Assembly: GCF_030272615.1 (NCBI RefSeq)
Contig: NC_081410.1
Location: 258,153,533-258,217,532, forward strand
Reading direction: 5' to 3'
DNA: 64,000 nt
Source: Cryptomeria japonica
Lineage: Eukaryota; Streptophyta; Pinopsida; Cupressales; Cupressaceae
Under the pieces are notes generated by a model. It saw nothing but the letters and a program-made list of their open reading frames with translations. It was not told the origin of the DNA and searched no databases. Below, piece after piece: positions 44,946-55,831 of this stretch (positions are counted from its first letter, which is position 1; every line of letters starts with the position of its first letter). A program made the translations under genes and the position numbers.

Positions 44946-45032
44946 AGGAGATCATATTGAAGATTATCTTATACCTCAAATTTTGCCTAGGCAAATTTTG
45001 TTTTTGCATTCTAGAGTTAGCTCTCTATCGAG

Positions 45033-45235
45033 GTATGGCGATTTATTATTATTGTTTTATTCATTCATCGTCATATTTCAAATTTTGAAATTTTGAATTT
45101 TGAATCTCTTGGCTCAATCGTTGTATTTTAGGAAATGATAACTCTAGAGACTTATCATGAGGTTTCCTAAAATTTATCTCTCTTATTTACGTTATTTATT
45201 GCAAAATCTATTTCTTATAATGAAATGTTGTGTAG
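45033..45235 (+). other. Possible GT-AG intron in the 5' leader
   Basis: Donor ATCGAG|GTATGGCG and acceptor TTGTGTAG|GTATGGCG bound a T/A-rich 203-bp segment ending three bases before the start codon of the long frame. Both junctions share GGTATGGCGA, so the edges could instead reflect a duplicated segment. Predicted by eye only. Confidence 0.4.
45125..45173. repeat. Inverted repeat (hairpin)
   Basis: ATTTTAGGAAATGATAA and TTATCATGAGGTTTCCTAAAA pair with a small bulge around a central ACTCTAGAGA. It lies inside the possible intron. Confidence 0.8.
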
Positions 45236-45237
45236 GT

Positions 45238-48200
45238 ATGGCGACCCCAAAGGCGGGAGCATCCACCAGTCGCTCGGCTCTCATGAAAGAAGATCAGAAG
45301 ACCGAAGAAGTGGAGACCAAGATCGTGTCCAAGTGGAGCAACGTTGGAGATACAAACTTGGGGAACTTTAGCACGAAGAAGTTCCGGGAGGTCCCTTACA
45401 TCGGCAAGCCATCACCTGTCGCCTGGAGAATAATAGAGAGTGGCATCATCAAGGCGGCCGGTTTTCCTCCAGCCATTCAGTGCCACGAGTTAATGATCGA
45501 GTGTGCCCGTCACTACAATCCACAGTCCAGGACAATTGTGTCCAATGAGGGAAACACTTTGGCGTACCTTTCAGAGGAAGCCATAAGTGAAGCCTTCCAT
45601 CTTCCGGAGCACAGGGACATGATATACAAGAGCATTGAAGGAGCCAGATCAGTGTACGATGATGATCCAGATGCTTGCCTAAGCATAATCAACAAGAACT
45701 GGTTACTCAAGAGTCGTCCCCGTCTGAGCAAAGTACCGAACACACCACACAGGATCGATTTCCAAGAGGAGTACAGAGATTTGATTACCATGCTCAACAG
45801 AGTTACAGGAGCACCTCATGCCTTCTATTTTGAGAAATGGATGTTTTATTTCATCCAAGTGATTGTTCAAGGAAAAGGTACAATACATTGGGCTAGGATA
45901 ATTAGCCATTGCTTAGACGTACAGTTGAGAAGACTCAGGGCTACTAAGTCCTTCCACATGAGTTCATACGTCATCTATGCCTTGATCAGGAGCGTTGAGT
46001 ACGCAGGACTACCTCACAGAGGAGTGATTGGAAGAGGACCCGGCGAGGTCAGAGCTTGTGAATCCTATACCTACTTGCATCATCCACCAGGGAAGAACTA
46101 CAAGTTAATCAATGATACTTTCACGATGAACATCACAAGGACGTTGCAAGGAGGGATTCACAACAGATTATCTCAGGATGCCCAGGAATTCATCAAGAGG
46201 TACGGTGCTTGGTTCATTCAGTTTCCCAAGTTCACTTACATTAGAGTGCATGGATGTCCTTTACCTCCATACATGTTGCCGAGGTACCCGACAGACAGAA
46301 TTGTGTTACTTGAAGTAACAAGGCAGTTGGCAGCATATGTGAAGGCATTCAGACACAGACATCAGAATGGAGTTCAGGTACCTATTATTTTGGGTAATTC
46401 AGTTGAGGTATGTCCCAATGTCTTAGCCATGGATGACGCAGAGAAGGAGTTAGCCTTGTATCCTTTTTCATCTTTTGCTTGGAGGAATAGTTTTGATCCC
46501 CATGGACATTTAGAGGAGACGGTCGGTAGAAGATTTAGACATGAGTACCAAATTGAAGATTTTATGATGAATCTCCTAGATGATCTCGAAGTGAAACGAA
46601 AGATACATTCTAGATTGCCTTTGGATTTCATCAGGAAATGTAAGATTTACAGAGTAGCCGACCAAGCTCAGGACAACGGCAGGCACATCCAATCTTCATA
46701 TGATAGAGAAAGCAAAACAATAAGTTTGAATTGGAATGAGCCCGAGGCCGTGGATTTAGATGATTTGATGGCACCAGTCTTGTCTTGTACTCGCAGATGG
46801 GTAGACGTTCAGCATCAGAAGTTGAGAGAACAGGGCATAGCCATGTCTTTTACTTTGGAAGAAAAGCCAGCCGAAGGTGGAGCCAGTGTTAGTGAAGGCA
46901 ATCCTAATCCTAGGAATTCAGGTGAAGGTAACCTTCGATGTGCCAGTGAGGGCAATCTCCATTCGAGAGGTTCGAAGAGAAAGGAAAGATCAGAAAAGAA
47001 AGAGTCTTCCAAGAAAAAGCAAGATGCCAACAAAGATCAAACACCACGTACTTCTTCCAGACCAGAGGATAGAACAGTTCGAGTGGAAGAGTCCATGGAG
47101 TCGATGGTACAGAATGACAGACAGGAGGAAGGACAGGCACAGCATGTTTCATCCGATGGATCTCTCCAAGACTATGATTTAGATAATGATAATGAAGTAA
47201 CATCTCCTCCCAGACAAGAAGAAATAGTACACAAAGAAATTCAAGTTCAAGAGACAAGATCAAATATCCCAGATTGGTTGAAGGAAAGATTGACTAAGGT
47301 AATCGTAATTGAGGACGAGGACAGTGCAATTGATTTAGAGAGCCTTGTTGGACGTTCACATATGACAACAGAGAAGAAGAAGGCTACAAAGATGTCCAAG
47401 ATGATTCGAGATGAGATTGGATCTAGAAAACTGCAGATAGCTACACCGGCAGCAGACAAATATGAGGGTGAGATCCTAGCAGAAGACTATCATATACAGA
47501 CTATTGAGTTAGGACCATCCACAGCAGAGCAGACTTTAGATGATGCCACCGACACATTTGAGGCATTGAAGGACAAGCTTAGAGAAGAAGTAGAAAAGAA
47601 TAGAAAGCTTGAGAGAGAGGTCGGTGCATGGAGGACGTATTTCAGTCACATCAATGAACCTTTGGGACGTCAGGATCCAGTTAGATCACCATTGCAGGCA
47701 TTGCCCCTTCAATCAATCAATGAAGCAGAAAGATTCAGGAACCTGGTCCAGCGTACATGTGGTTGGATGGATAGATCTCACACGGTGGCCATTGAGTTTG
47801 TTACAAGGATGTCGAAGATCACCCATCAGGCTATCCAAGTTCTTGAGATTATTCACAGATTGATGGCAACAGTAGCTGCATTTGCCCATACCAAGGACGT
47901 TGTCATCCCTGTCTTGAAAGTTATAAGACACACATCCAGAAGAATTTTAGCACAAGAGAGGATCTTAGAAGGTGATTCTCACAGTTTGTTTCAGTGGTCA
48001 ACCTTACTCCATATAAAGAGTGTTCTCTTTGAGGACATCAGTGTTAGATGTGGTCAAGTTGAGGAGGTGATCAATCCGATCCAGGACAGAGTATTTGAGG
48101 TACTTCGTACCATTCTTGGCAGAAGGATCGAGGTCGAGACAGATGTGGATTTACAAGAATTTGAGGATAGAATCAAGATCATCTTTTGCAAGGACGCAGA

Positions 48201-48309
48201 TGTTACAGATGAGCAGTATGATCAGATGTATGCCACCATGCTCCTGATTGATAGAACAAAGGAACTTGAACCTACTTGGGACACAGCTCTTCTAGATGCA
48301 TTTGATTAG
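45238..48309 (+). CDS. Large unrecognised protein, 1023 codons
   Basis: Start chosen at ATG 45238 (MATPKAGASTSRS); the frame is open 27 codons further up but that part lies in the possible intron. Residues ~40-520 look like a folded region rich in aromatic residues (WRIIESGIIKAAGF, FYFEKWMFYFIQV, HWARIISHCLDVQLRRLRAT). Its pattern loosely recalls plant transposon-associated proteins with a WAxxI..L..QL core, but I cannot assign a family. Residues ~550-605 are low complexity with repeated SEGN/GEGN and a basic stretch KRKERSEKKESSKKK that could be a nuclear signal. A coiled coil (~773-801, FEALKDKLREEVEKNRKLER) and an all-helical C terminus follow. There is no RT, protease or zinc knuckle. It may be a gag-like or accessory ORF of a large LTR element, or a host-adopted gene. 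Confidence 0.65.
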   Translation: MATPKAGASTSRSALMKEDQKTEEVETKIVSKWSNVGDTNLGNFSTKKFREVPYIGKPSPVAWRIIESGIIKAAGFPPAIQCHELMIECARHYNPQSRTIVSNEGNTLAYLSEEAISEAFHLPEHRDMIYKSIEGARSVYDDDPDACLSIINKNWLLKSRPRLSKVPNTPHRIDFQEEYRDLITMLNRVTGAPHAFYFEKWMFYFIQVIVQGKGTIHWARIISHCLDVQLRRLRATKSFHMSSYVIYALIRSVEYAGLPHRGVIGRGPGEVRACESYTYLHHPPGKNYKLINDTFTMNITRTLQGGIHNRLSQDAQEFIKRYGAWFIQFPKFTYIRVHGCPLPPYMLPRYPTDRIVLLEVTRQLAAYVKAFRHRHQNGVQVPIILGNSVEVCPNVLAMDDAEKELALYPFSSFAWRNSFDPHGHLEETVGRRFRHEYQIEDFMMNLLDDLEVKRKIHSRLPLDFIRKCKIYRVADQAQDNGRHIQSSYDRESKTISLNWNEPEAVDLDDLMAPVLSCTRRWVDVQHQKLREQGIAMSFTLEEKPAEGGASVSEGNPNPRNSGEGNLRCASEGNLHSRGSKRKERSEKKESSKKKQDANKDQTPRTSSRPEDRTVRVEESMESMVQNDRQEEGQAQHVSSDGSLQDYDLDNDNEVTSPPRQEEIVHKEIQVQETRSNIPDWLKERLTKVIVIEDEDSAIDLESLVGRSHMTTEKKKATKMSKMIRDEIGSRKLQIATPAADKYEGEILAEDYHIQTIELGPSTAEQTLDDATDTFEALKDKLREEVEKNRKLEREVGAWRTYFSHINEPLGRQDPVRSPLQALPLQSINEAERFRNLVQRTCGWMDRSHTVAIEFVTRMSKITHQAIQVLEIIHRLMATVAAFAHTKDVVIPVLKVIRHTSRRILAQERILEGDSHSLFQWSTLLHIKSVLFEDISVRCGQVEEVINPIQDRVFEVLRTILGRRIEVETDVDLQEFEDRIKIIFCKDADVTDEQYDQMYATMLLIDRTKELEPTWDTALLDAFD

Positions 48310-48459
48310 GTTATCCACTTAGAAGAGAGTATCAAGAATCTTCTCGAGATTCCAAGCACAGAAATCGAAGGAATCGTGACAAAATTCATTGCATATGCTA
48401 AGAAAGAGAATTGGAAAGGGAATAAGATTCTAGATGAAAGGTTGTTACAGATGACATGA
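48310..48459 (+). other. In-frame continuation past the TAG
   Basis: After TAG 48307-48309 the same frame stays open for 49 codons (VIHLEESIKNLLEIPSTEIE, then IVTKFIAYAKKENWKGNKIL) to TGA 48457. The composition is that of coding sequence, so the TAG is probably a recent nonsense change near the end of the protein, or is read through. Confidence 0.55.
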
Positions 48460-48555
48460 CATCTTATTTTTCATTGGTTGATACCTCCTAGATTTTTGTG
48501 CCAAATTTAATATTTGGCTATGTATTTAATATTGTTCAGTAAAAAGGAGGTCATT

Positions 48556-49509
48556 TGTAACAAACCCTAATTAGGGTTTAGGTGTCATGATCTTGTCCAT
48601 TGATTTACTTTCAATCTGGACCTTTCATTGTAATTGGGGATGCTATTTATACCCCCATTTTTCATTTCATTTGATAATAGTTAATAGTCGAATAGTCAGA
48701 TAAGAGTGAAATAGAGAGATTAGAGTTGTAAGCAATTTTATTTTGTAGCAAGATTGAGTCTTGAAGAGAGAAATTCAAGCAATTGTTGTATATGATGACT
48801 TGGAAATCAATAAAATATTGAAGTTATGGTGTTTTGTTGCAAGTTTCTTGAGTTATCTTCATGGTTGTTGGATGTACTTGAATCACGCTCAATCAAAGTA
48901 GTTTGTTAATTTGAAAGACTAAGTGTGAGATTTGATATTTGGTGGGATTCGCAATCCAAACCACTAGCTTCTTGCTGATGGTAGGAACGCCTTGTGTGGT
49001 CGACTGAAAAACATTTTGAGTCCTTAATCTTCAAGCATTTTCGTATCTAGGATATGTACCTTCGTAGTAGTGTCCTTGGTCTTTGATGCATTGAACACCA
49101 TTATTACCTTAGAAGATCGCACTAATTTCAATTGAGTTGTTATCTTATGGCGAAATTGAAGTTGGTTGAGTCTTGCCAAATCTCATTCATGCTAGGTCGT
49201 TCATAGGGTTAGGCTAGATTAGACTTCCTTAAACCCTGTCCTTTTGCCATTTTTTGAAAGTTCCTTTTTAGATTAGTAAAATCTTCGAGCTTTAGAATCC
49301 GTAAGACGCCTTGGAGGAAACAGCAAATCACATCATACCACTAAAAAAGCTTGTCCACACGTGGAGACCCCACTAAAAGAACCTTGGAGTCCATCTAACT
49401 GATCCTTTTCGCAGATCTTCAGCAGTTAGAGACTATTTTCTCAAGAGAGGATAAGATGCCTGTCGGTATTTTATTCTGTGTATGATTGTGTACAAAATAC
49501 ACGTCAACA
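48556..49509 (+). repeat. LTR, family ending ACGTCAACA (copy D), 3' of the long frame
   Basis: 954 bp starting TGTAACAAACCCTAATTAGG after a purine run AAAAAGGAGG (48541-48550) and ending ACACGTCAACA. A TATA-like TATTTATA is at 48644-48651. The 3' part shares GTAAGACGCCTTG..CAGCAAATCACATCA with copies A and B. It would serve as the 3' LTR of the element holding the 1023-codon gene, but no matching 5' LTR is seen upstream, so the link is unproved. Confidence 0.55.
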
Positions 49510-49730
49510 GGGCCCTACCTAATGTATTCAAAACAAAGGGACACAAACCAATTATTTCCAACTACCTGATTGACCAGATTAAAGCCAAACAATTGTAGGT
49601 AGTTGGAAATGTGGTTGGGGGGATAACTGAGAATTGAGTGGGCATGGACTAAAGCTGCCAGGCTTCTAGAAGGCAGACCAGGGCCCTTGGATGCAGTCCA
49701 TCCTGGCCTCTGCTTTAGAATTGTAAAATC

Positions 49731-49739
49731 TATAAAAGG
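49731..49739 (+). promoter_or_regulatory. TATA box of LTR copy B
   Basis: AAATCTATAAAAGGC, identical to that in copy C at 62329-62337. The solo LTR inserted six bases downstream, which would separate it from its start site. Confidence 0.75.
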
Positions 49740-49744
49740 CATCG

Positions 49745-51170
49745 TGTCATGTCCCCTCTTTAGCTCTGTCTAGCAGAGACATGTGAGTTAGCCTATTATG
49801 GAGTCTTGTAGGTTGGCAATGGTGGATAGAGACTTAGTCAGGATATTCAGTGTTTGGATTTGGTGTTCCTGGCAGTAGTAGACCAGTTTGGAGCAGTTCC
49901 TTGATTTTAGGAGGCAGTTCCTGCATTTTAGGAGGCAGTTCCTACTTTTTAGGAGGTTGTGACAGCGTCCAGGGTTGGGGTTCCATGAGACCATTTCTTG
50001 GTTTTAGTTTCAGGAGATTTGGGTGTGTTTCCTAGTTTCTAGGAGCATCCCTAGATTTTAGGGATGAGACTGCCAGTTGATCCATGATTTCCGACATCAG
50101 TCACAGACAGGTGACAGGTTCCGTTTCAGACTTTTGGAGTCATTTGAGCCTTCTGTAGCTATTTGGGTTATATTTTTAATATATTTAAATATTTCCTAAG
50201 TTAGCGTTTAATTAATTAAATAAGGCTATGTTTATAGCCATTTTGGAGTAATAAGGGCTGGATGCATATGCCCATGTGTTATAGCTCTTTGGAAAGGTCT
50301 TGAACTTTTCTAAATGTTTCCCATTTGTCAGGGACCCTTTTGATGAACGGAATTCTTTTATATTAAAAAAGTGGCGTTTTCTCTATACTTGGCGACTAAA
50401 AATGAGAAATAAGACTTTATAAGCCTAAGCGCACTTTTCATACACTTTTAAGGTTCGAGCTAGAGGGAAGGAGTTATAAGGAGATGGTAACCTAATTATC
50501 AAGCATCTTTACACATTTTCATCTTTGATTTGGAGAATTTGCTCTGGAGAGCAATTCAGCATTTGGGACGAAAACCCTAGGGTCTTGCCTGTCTGGGACG
50601 TAGCCCCCAGCACAGTGGTTATTTGGTTCTTGCATTCAGTTTTCAGTGCCTTAGAGTTGGTATGACATCTTTTCTGGAGGATTCAGTGGACAGAGTTAGG
50701 GTTCAGCGTGGAGATTGGGGTTTCCAGCTTGACATCACCTAAGAGCTGTACGGTCGTACTTTGTAGCCGTTTCTCTTCCCACGTGGAGCTATGTAAGAGC
50801 TTTGGATGTTTGCCGCAACCTCCTTCTTGATTACAGTATTCACTCTTCATCCAGGTTGGACTCATTGCTTATTGTAATCTTCCTGGAATTGTTTGGAATC
50901 ACTATTTGGATAATTATTTGATTTAAATAATCAGAAATCTGCTTGGTACGATTCTGATTTGGCTGTGTATGAACATTTATTTCCAGTACTCTTTTCATGT
51001 ACTCGTTCTTCAATTATTACTTGCTAAAAAACTATCAAAACATAAAAAAAACTCAACCTTCTGCAACTTCTGTCTATTTCTGGAAGATTATAGTAATAAA
51101 CAGGAAATTCAATTAAAATAATTAAAACAACTACAGCAGATCAGCGAAGGGATCCATTAGGGATCTTTCA
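49745..51170 (+). mobile_element. Solo LTR with CATCG/CAACG target duplication
   Basis: 1,426 bp, TGTCATGTCCCC to GGATCTTTCA, flanked by CATCG (49740-49744) and CAACG (51171-51175), one mismatch. Copy C keeps the empty site at about 62338. Its start resembles the LTR at 54288 (AGCCTATTA..GT..GTAGG). No coding content. Confidence 0.8.
49891..49957. repeat. Tandem repeat TTTTAGGAGGCAGTTCCTGC
   Basis: Three units of about 22 bp (GGAGCAGTTCCTTGATTTTA, GGAGGCAGTTCCTGCATTTTA-like) within the solo LTR. Confidence 0.85.
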
Positions 51171-51974
51171 CAACGACATTTCTCTTGTAAAGGGTTAGAG
51201 TTTTTGTAGACAATTAGATTGTTAGATTCTAGTTAGATTTTTTAGAGTTAGACAGTTTTCAGATTTTAGTAATAGCATAGAACTATTGCAGAAATTGTTG
51301 TTATGATAGCCAAGATCAATATATGTACATTGAAGAATGGTGGTTTTTATCTTGGTTTTCTTCTGTTTGCATGGTTTCTTTCAACAGGTTTAGATAGATC
51401 CTTTTGTTGTGCAAGTATTTGATGGATTCGGGTTCATGCCATTGGGGATATGCTGATTGTGTATCCCTATGTACGGTTAGTCTGAGCCATTAAAATTGTG
51501 TTTAGTTCAATTGTAGGTAACCGTTTGAGCTGTGTCAGAATTGGGTGCTTAGGCATACACCTACAGTCTGAAAATCTTCTAAGTCCCCTTGAAGATTGCA
51601 TCGTTCTTGTTAGGTTGTGAGTTTTTCTAACCAAGCAGGGATTGGTTATGTTGGATCCGTCTACTCGCACACTAGCCTTGTCAATTTTAGGTCTCTTAAC
51701 CCTTCTCCTTTGCTTTTATTTCCTAGTTCGAAAATCGCAACAAACCAGCTTGTTGCAAACGTAAGGCCCCTTGTGCTCCCAGCAAAACACATCAAACAAC
51801 TGAGCTATCCCACAGTCATGAACTGACATTTGGAACCTTGAGGTTGTCCCCATTGATCAACTAAAACAACATTAGGGATTCCTTATACAAGAGAGGATAG
51901 AATACTCAACGAGAACATTCTATTCTGCGTTGGCTGGAGAGAGTTGTAGCGATTCGATTTTAGCCACGTCAACA

Positions 51975-54305
51975 CAATGCTCCTGCTACATTCCAGCTAC
52001 TATGAATAGGGTATTTCAGCCACAACTCAGGAAATTTGTACTTATCTTTTTCGATGACATTCTTGTATACAACAAAACGTGGGATGAGCATTAGGCCCAT
52101 TTGGATACAGTGTTGGGTATTTTGGACAGGGAACCCTTGTATGCCAAGGAATCCAAATGTGATCTGGGCATGACAAAGTTGCTATACTTAGGCCATATTA
52201 TCAGTGCAGAAGGTGTGTGGATGGATCCTGAGAAGATCCGTGCTATCACTGAGTGACCTACTCCAATAAACCTCACTCAATTGCGAGGATTTTTGGGATT
52301 GTGTGGATTCTATCATAGGTTTGTCAGTGGATTCTCGCCACACAACTCCTTTTACAGATTTGATGAAGAAAGGGGCGTTCATTTGGATTCCTGAGGCACA
52401 AGAGTGCTTTGAGAAGTTCAAGCAGTTGATGACTACTTGCCCAGTCCTTGCCCTACCAGATTTCAACAAACCTTTTGAGCTACTGTGTGATGCATCTGGT
52501 GAGGGTATAGGTGCAGTGCTTATGTAGGATAAGCATCCCATTGTGTTTGAGAGCAAGAAGCTCAGAGGACCTGAGAGGACTTTTAGCATATATGATTAGG
52601 AAATGTTGGCCATCATGCATGCTTTGACCAAGTTCAGGCAGTATCTTGTCGGTAGAAAATTTAGCATCAAATGGATCATAATAGCTTAGACATTTCCTGG
52701 GGTGGCGGGACCTTAATGACCATCAGTAGAAATGGGTCAATTTATTGTAGTCATATGACTTTGACATTGTCTATGTCAAAGGATCACAAAATACTGTTGC
52801 TGATGCCTTGTCTCGCATACCACACTTCATCTCTATGGTTGAGATTGCAGAGGATTGGAGACATTTGATTATTGCCGAGTATGCAAAAGATTTGTGGGCT
52901 TCTGGAATTGTGGAGGGGTCAATACAAGATAGCAGGTATTCCCTTGTAGATAGTCTTATCATTTACAAAGGGAGGATTTATTTGAACCCAGGATCGAAGA
53001 TGAAGAATAGACTATTGAGATTCTTTCATGGTGAGCCTATGGCGGGGCATCCCGGGTATTTTAAGACCTACAGGCAGATACAAGAGCGCTTTACATGGAA
53101 GGGGCTCAAAGTAGATGTTCTCCAATATGTCAGAGAGTGCCCTTTCTGCCAGCAGAATAAATAGGAGCACACATAACCTACAGGATTACTTTAGCCACTT
53201 CTGATTCCTGATAGAAAGTGGGAATGTTTATCTATGGACTTCATTACGGGCTTGCCAAAAGCCCAAGGTCGAGATTGTATTTATGTGGTTGTTTATCGGC
53301 TTACAAAATATGCCCATTTCTTTCCGATTGTAGCTACATACACAACTTCACAGGTAGCAGAGTTATTTTTTTAGGAGGTGTTCAGGTTGCACGGTTTACC
53401 TCGGAGCATTGTTAGTGACAGGGATAGTCGGTTTATGAGTCACTTGTGGCAGGAGTTATTCAGACTTTGTGGAACTGAGCTAACTCCGAGTACCAGTTAC
53501 CACCCACAAACAAATGGACAGACAAAGATTGTTAATAAATGGGTGGAAGGTTACCTCAGGTACTATATAGTTGGGCAGTAGAAGGCTTGGGTAAAGTGGA
53601 ATTATCTATGCGAGTATTGTTATCTCCACTTACCATATGTTGATACAGATGACACCATTCTTGGTGCTGTATGGATATGGGGCACCTAGTTTCTTGGATT
53701 TACTGTTGAGTGACAGTAGAGTGCCTAGTGTTGGCGATTTGTTGTAGGAGAGTCAGGGCATCATGAGGGCTCTCAAGGAAAACATTGCAAAGGCACAAAA
53801 CTAGCAGAAACAATATACAAATCAGAAGAGGCCTAAGCGATCTTTTGAGGTTGGGGATATGGTATATTTGATGCTACAACCCTATCGCTAGTCCACTCTT
53901 AGAAAGAGTGGTGCAAAGAAGCTTAAGCCACGATATTATGGTCCTTTCAGGATTATCAGGCGAGTAGGTGAGGTGGCTTCTGAGTTGGATTTATCGGCAG
54001 ACAATAGAGTCCATAATGTATTTCATGTGTCACGCCTCAAAAAGGCGTTAGGACACTGTGTGGTTCCTTCTGAAGTTCTACCACCCTTGGATGATGAGGG
54101 GAAGATGATTTTAGTACCTGAGGCCATCTTGGATGTTAGAGAGAGGAATTTGAGGAGGCAGACCATCGGAGAATATTTGATTAAGTGGAAGGACCTGACG
54201 GTTGAGGATGCCACTTGGGAGAGAAGATATATTATAGCGTCTAGAGTTGAGATTGCTTGGGGACAAGCAATTTTAGGGAGGGCGGACTGTGATGTCCCCT
54301 TCTAG
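51975..54305 (+). pseudogene. Ty3 chromovirus pol 3' half, heavily broken
   Basis: Starts abruptly inside RT at NAPATFQ, loses one base, and continues with [19 protein letters not shown] (catalytic FFDD kept, about 52055). RNase H: FELLCDASGEGIGAVLM (52475) with stops. Integrase: zinc domain GHPGYFKTYRQIQERFTWKG..CPFCQQNK (53045-53160), core DFITGLP, IVSDRDSRFMSHLW (53410) and PQTNGQTKIVNKWVEG, where the catalytic Glu is Lys. GPY/F-like YGPFRIIRRVGEVASEL and a chromodomain GEYLIKWKDLTVEDATWE (54165) follow, and the frame ends in the LTR at GRADCDVPF. At least ten stops or frameshifts are seen. It is closely related in layout to the element at 27528. Confidence 0.85.
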
Positions 54306-55633
54306 CTAGACATTAGTATCAGGTAGATTAGCCTATTAGTTTGACCCTCGTAGGCTAATGAGTGTGGATAGAGGGTCTTCTAAGGCAGAGACTTGGTCAA
54401 CAGAGGTTTTTGCTTTCTCGAGTATTCATTATGTTTCGTTTTGGCTTTCGTTTGGCATCATTTGGCCTTCATTTGCTATACTTACTATTTATAGTAAGTT
54501 AGAGGTTGATCGAGAAGGACCCTTTCTATTTTTAGCAAAGCGTCTGGTCATATGGTGATTAGCAGTGTTGACTCCCATTTCAGACGACATAGCAAAATAA
54601 AAAGTATTTTGGGAGATATTAATATTTGATTGGCCTAAGTGATGATTATTTAATTAAAAAGTTATATTATTAAGTTAACTTAACACTTGAGGGTCAGGTT
54701 ATCATCGAAAGGGGGCCATTATTACAATTAAATATGGGGTCCAATGTTAATAAAAAATTAAAAGGATTTCCTAAGTTTAAATGTAGATAACATTTTAAAT
54801 GTTATTTAAAAATGCTTTTTAGAGGAAATTGAATTTCATGAGGGGATAAGGCTTTGCAAAAGAAATCGAACTCATTATGTGATTATTATCTTTCAACTTG
54901 TTTCCTGGAGAGCATTGTAATTTGGAGAGACCAAGGGTTTATGCAGGTTTTCAAGCATTCTCAGGAATTGGAGAACATATATTCTTCATTGACCAGCACT
55001 CTAAGGTTGTGGAACACCAACTGAAGTTTGCTTACAGAGTTGGCTTCAATCAGAGGTCAAAATTGGGCTTATTGGACAAGGGTTTCAAGGTTATTATCAG
55101 ATTCGGTGGTCATATTATTGGAGCGATTGGGTATATTGGAAGATAGTTGCTTACTAGCATTCTGGTCAATTTATACAGCCAGCAAATAACAGTATGTTTC
55201 CAGCATAAGGGCTGCCACATGAAGAGAGTTCGATTTTCATGAAGGAAGCTGCAATAAATTTCGAACTCATCAAGGAAGAGCACGACCAGGATTGGGGATG
55301 GCACTAATATCAAGGGCACAGATAGATGCAATTGATTTTTGGAGATATTGAGCATCTAGTGGTTGCTTTGTGCCAGGGGTTTGAAGAGAAGAAATCTGAT
55401 CATAAAATCGGGTATGCATGTTAATGTTGATATTCAAAAAATTTATGAATAAGAGATTAATAATAATTTCTGCCCTCATTCTTATGTGATCAATTTAGTT
55501 TCAGTTTTCAGAAGTTCGCATTGTTATTTTATGCAATGCTATTGTATTAAAAACACAAAAAAAGTCAGAACTACAAAACCAAAAAAACAAAACAATACCA
55601 GTATCAGAAGTAAAAGCCAGTTGGGTTCTTACA
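54288..55633 (+). repeat. 3' LTR of the plus-strand chromovirus
   Basis: Starts TGTGATGTCCCC after the purine tract TTTTAGGGAGGGCGGAC and ends ..GGGTTCTTACA. At 1,346 bp it is close in length to the solo LTR at 18235. It holds the palindrome ACTTACTATTTATAGTAAGT at 54480-54499. No gene inside. Confidence 0.75.
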
Positions 55634-55831
55634 GTGATTGATGAGCTTCACCAAATTCTAGAAGTCTTTGACTTCAAACAACGTCCTCAATTGGAATTTT
55701 CAGATTTAGGACAGTAGGATAGTTGGTCTAAGTTGGAAAAAGGAAATCAGATTGTTGATAACCCTCTTGTTGCAATGCCAAGTGTCACTTGATCCTTTTT
55801 CAAATGAGTTAGGTTCAATGTATCTGGACAT
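55634..55831. other. Short stretch without recognisable feature
   Basis: Between the LTR end and a copia scrap. No family motif seen. Confidence 0.4.

Larger units (their letters stand above)
41691..45032 (+). repeat. Putative long LTR or promoter region of the 1023-codon gene
   Basis: Begins TGTTGTGACC and includes a small hairpin (CCCCAT/ATGGGG, about 41715), the 166-bp hairpin array, an AT-rich part (44223-44520), a TATA box at 44559 and a leader. On the plus strand this is the layout of a very long LTR: U3 with a tandem array, TATA, R and U5. No second copy lies in the window, so neither LTR identity nor the right edge can be proved. Confidence 0.4.
49510..51974 (+). repeat. LTR, family ending ACGTCAACA (copy B), interrupted
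   Basis: Parts 49510-49744 and 51176-51974 (about 1.03 kb) align with copy C at 62101-62889. A TATA box TATAAAAGG is at 49731-49739. It directly follows copy D with no spacer, and its first bases (GGGCCC) lack the TGT seen in copy C. It ends ACGTCAACA, after which Ty3 pol sequence starts. Confidence 0.75.
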
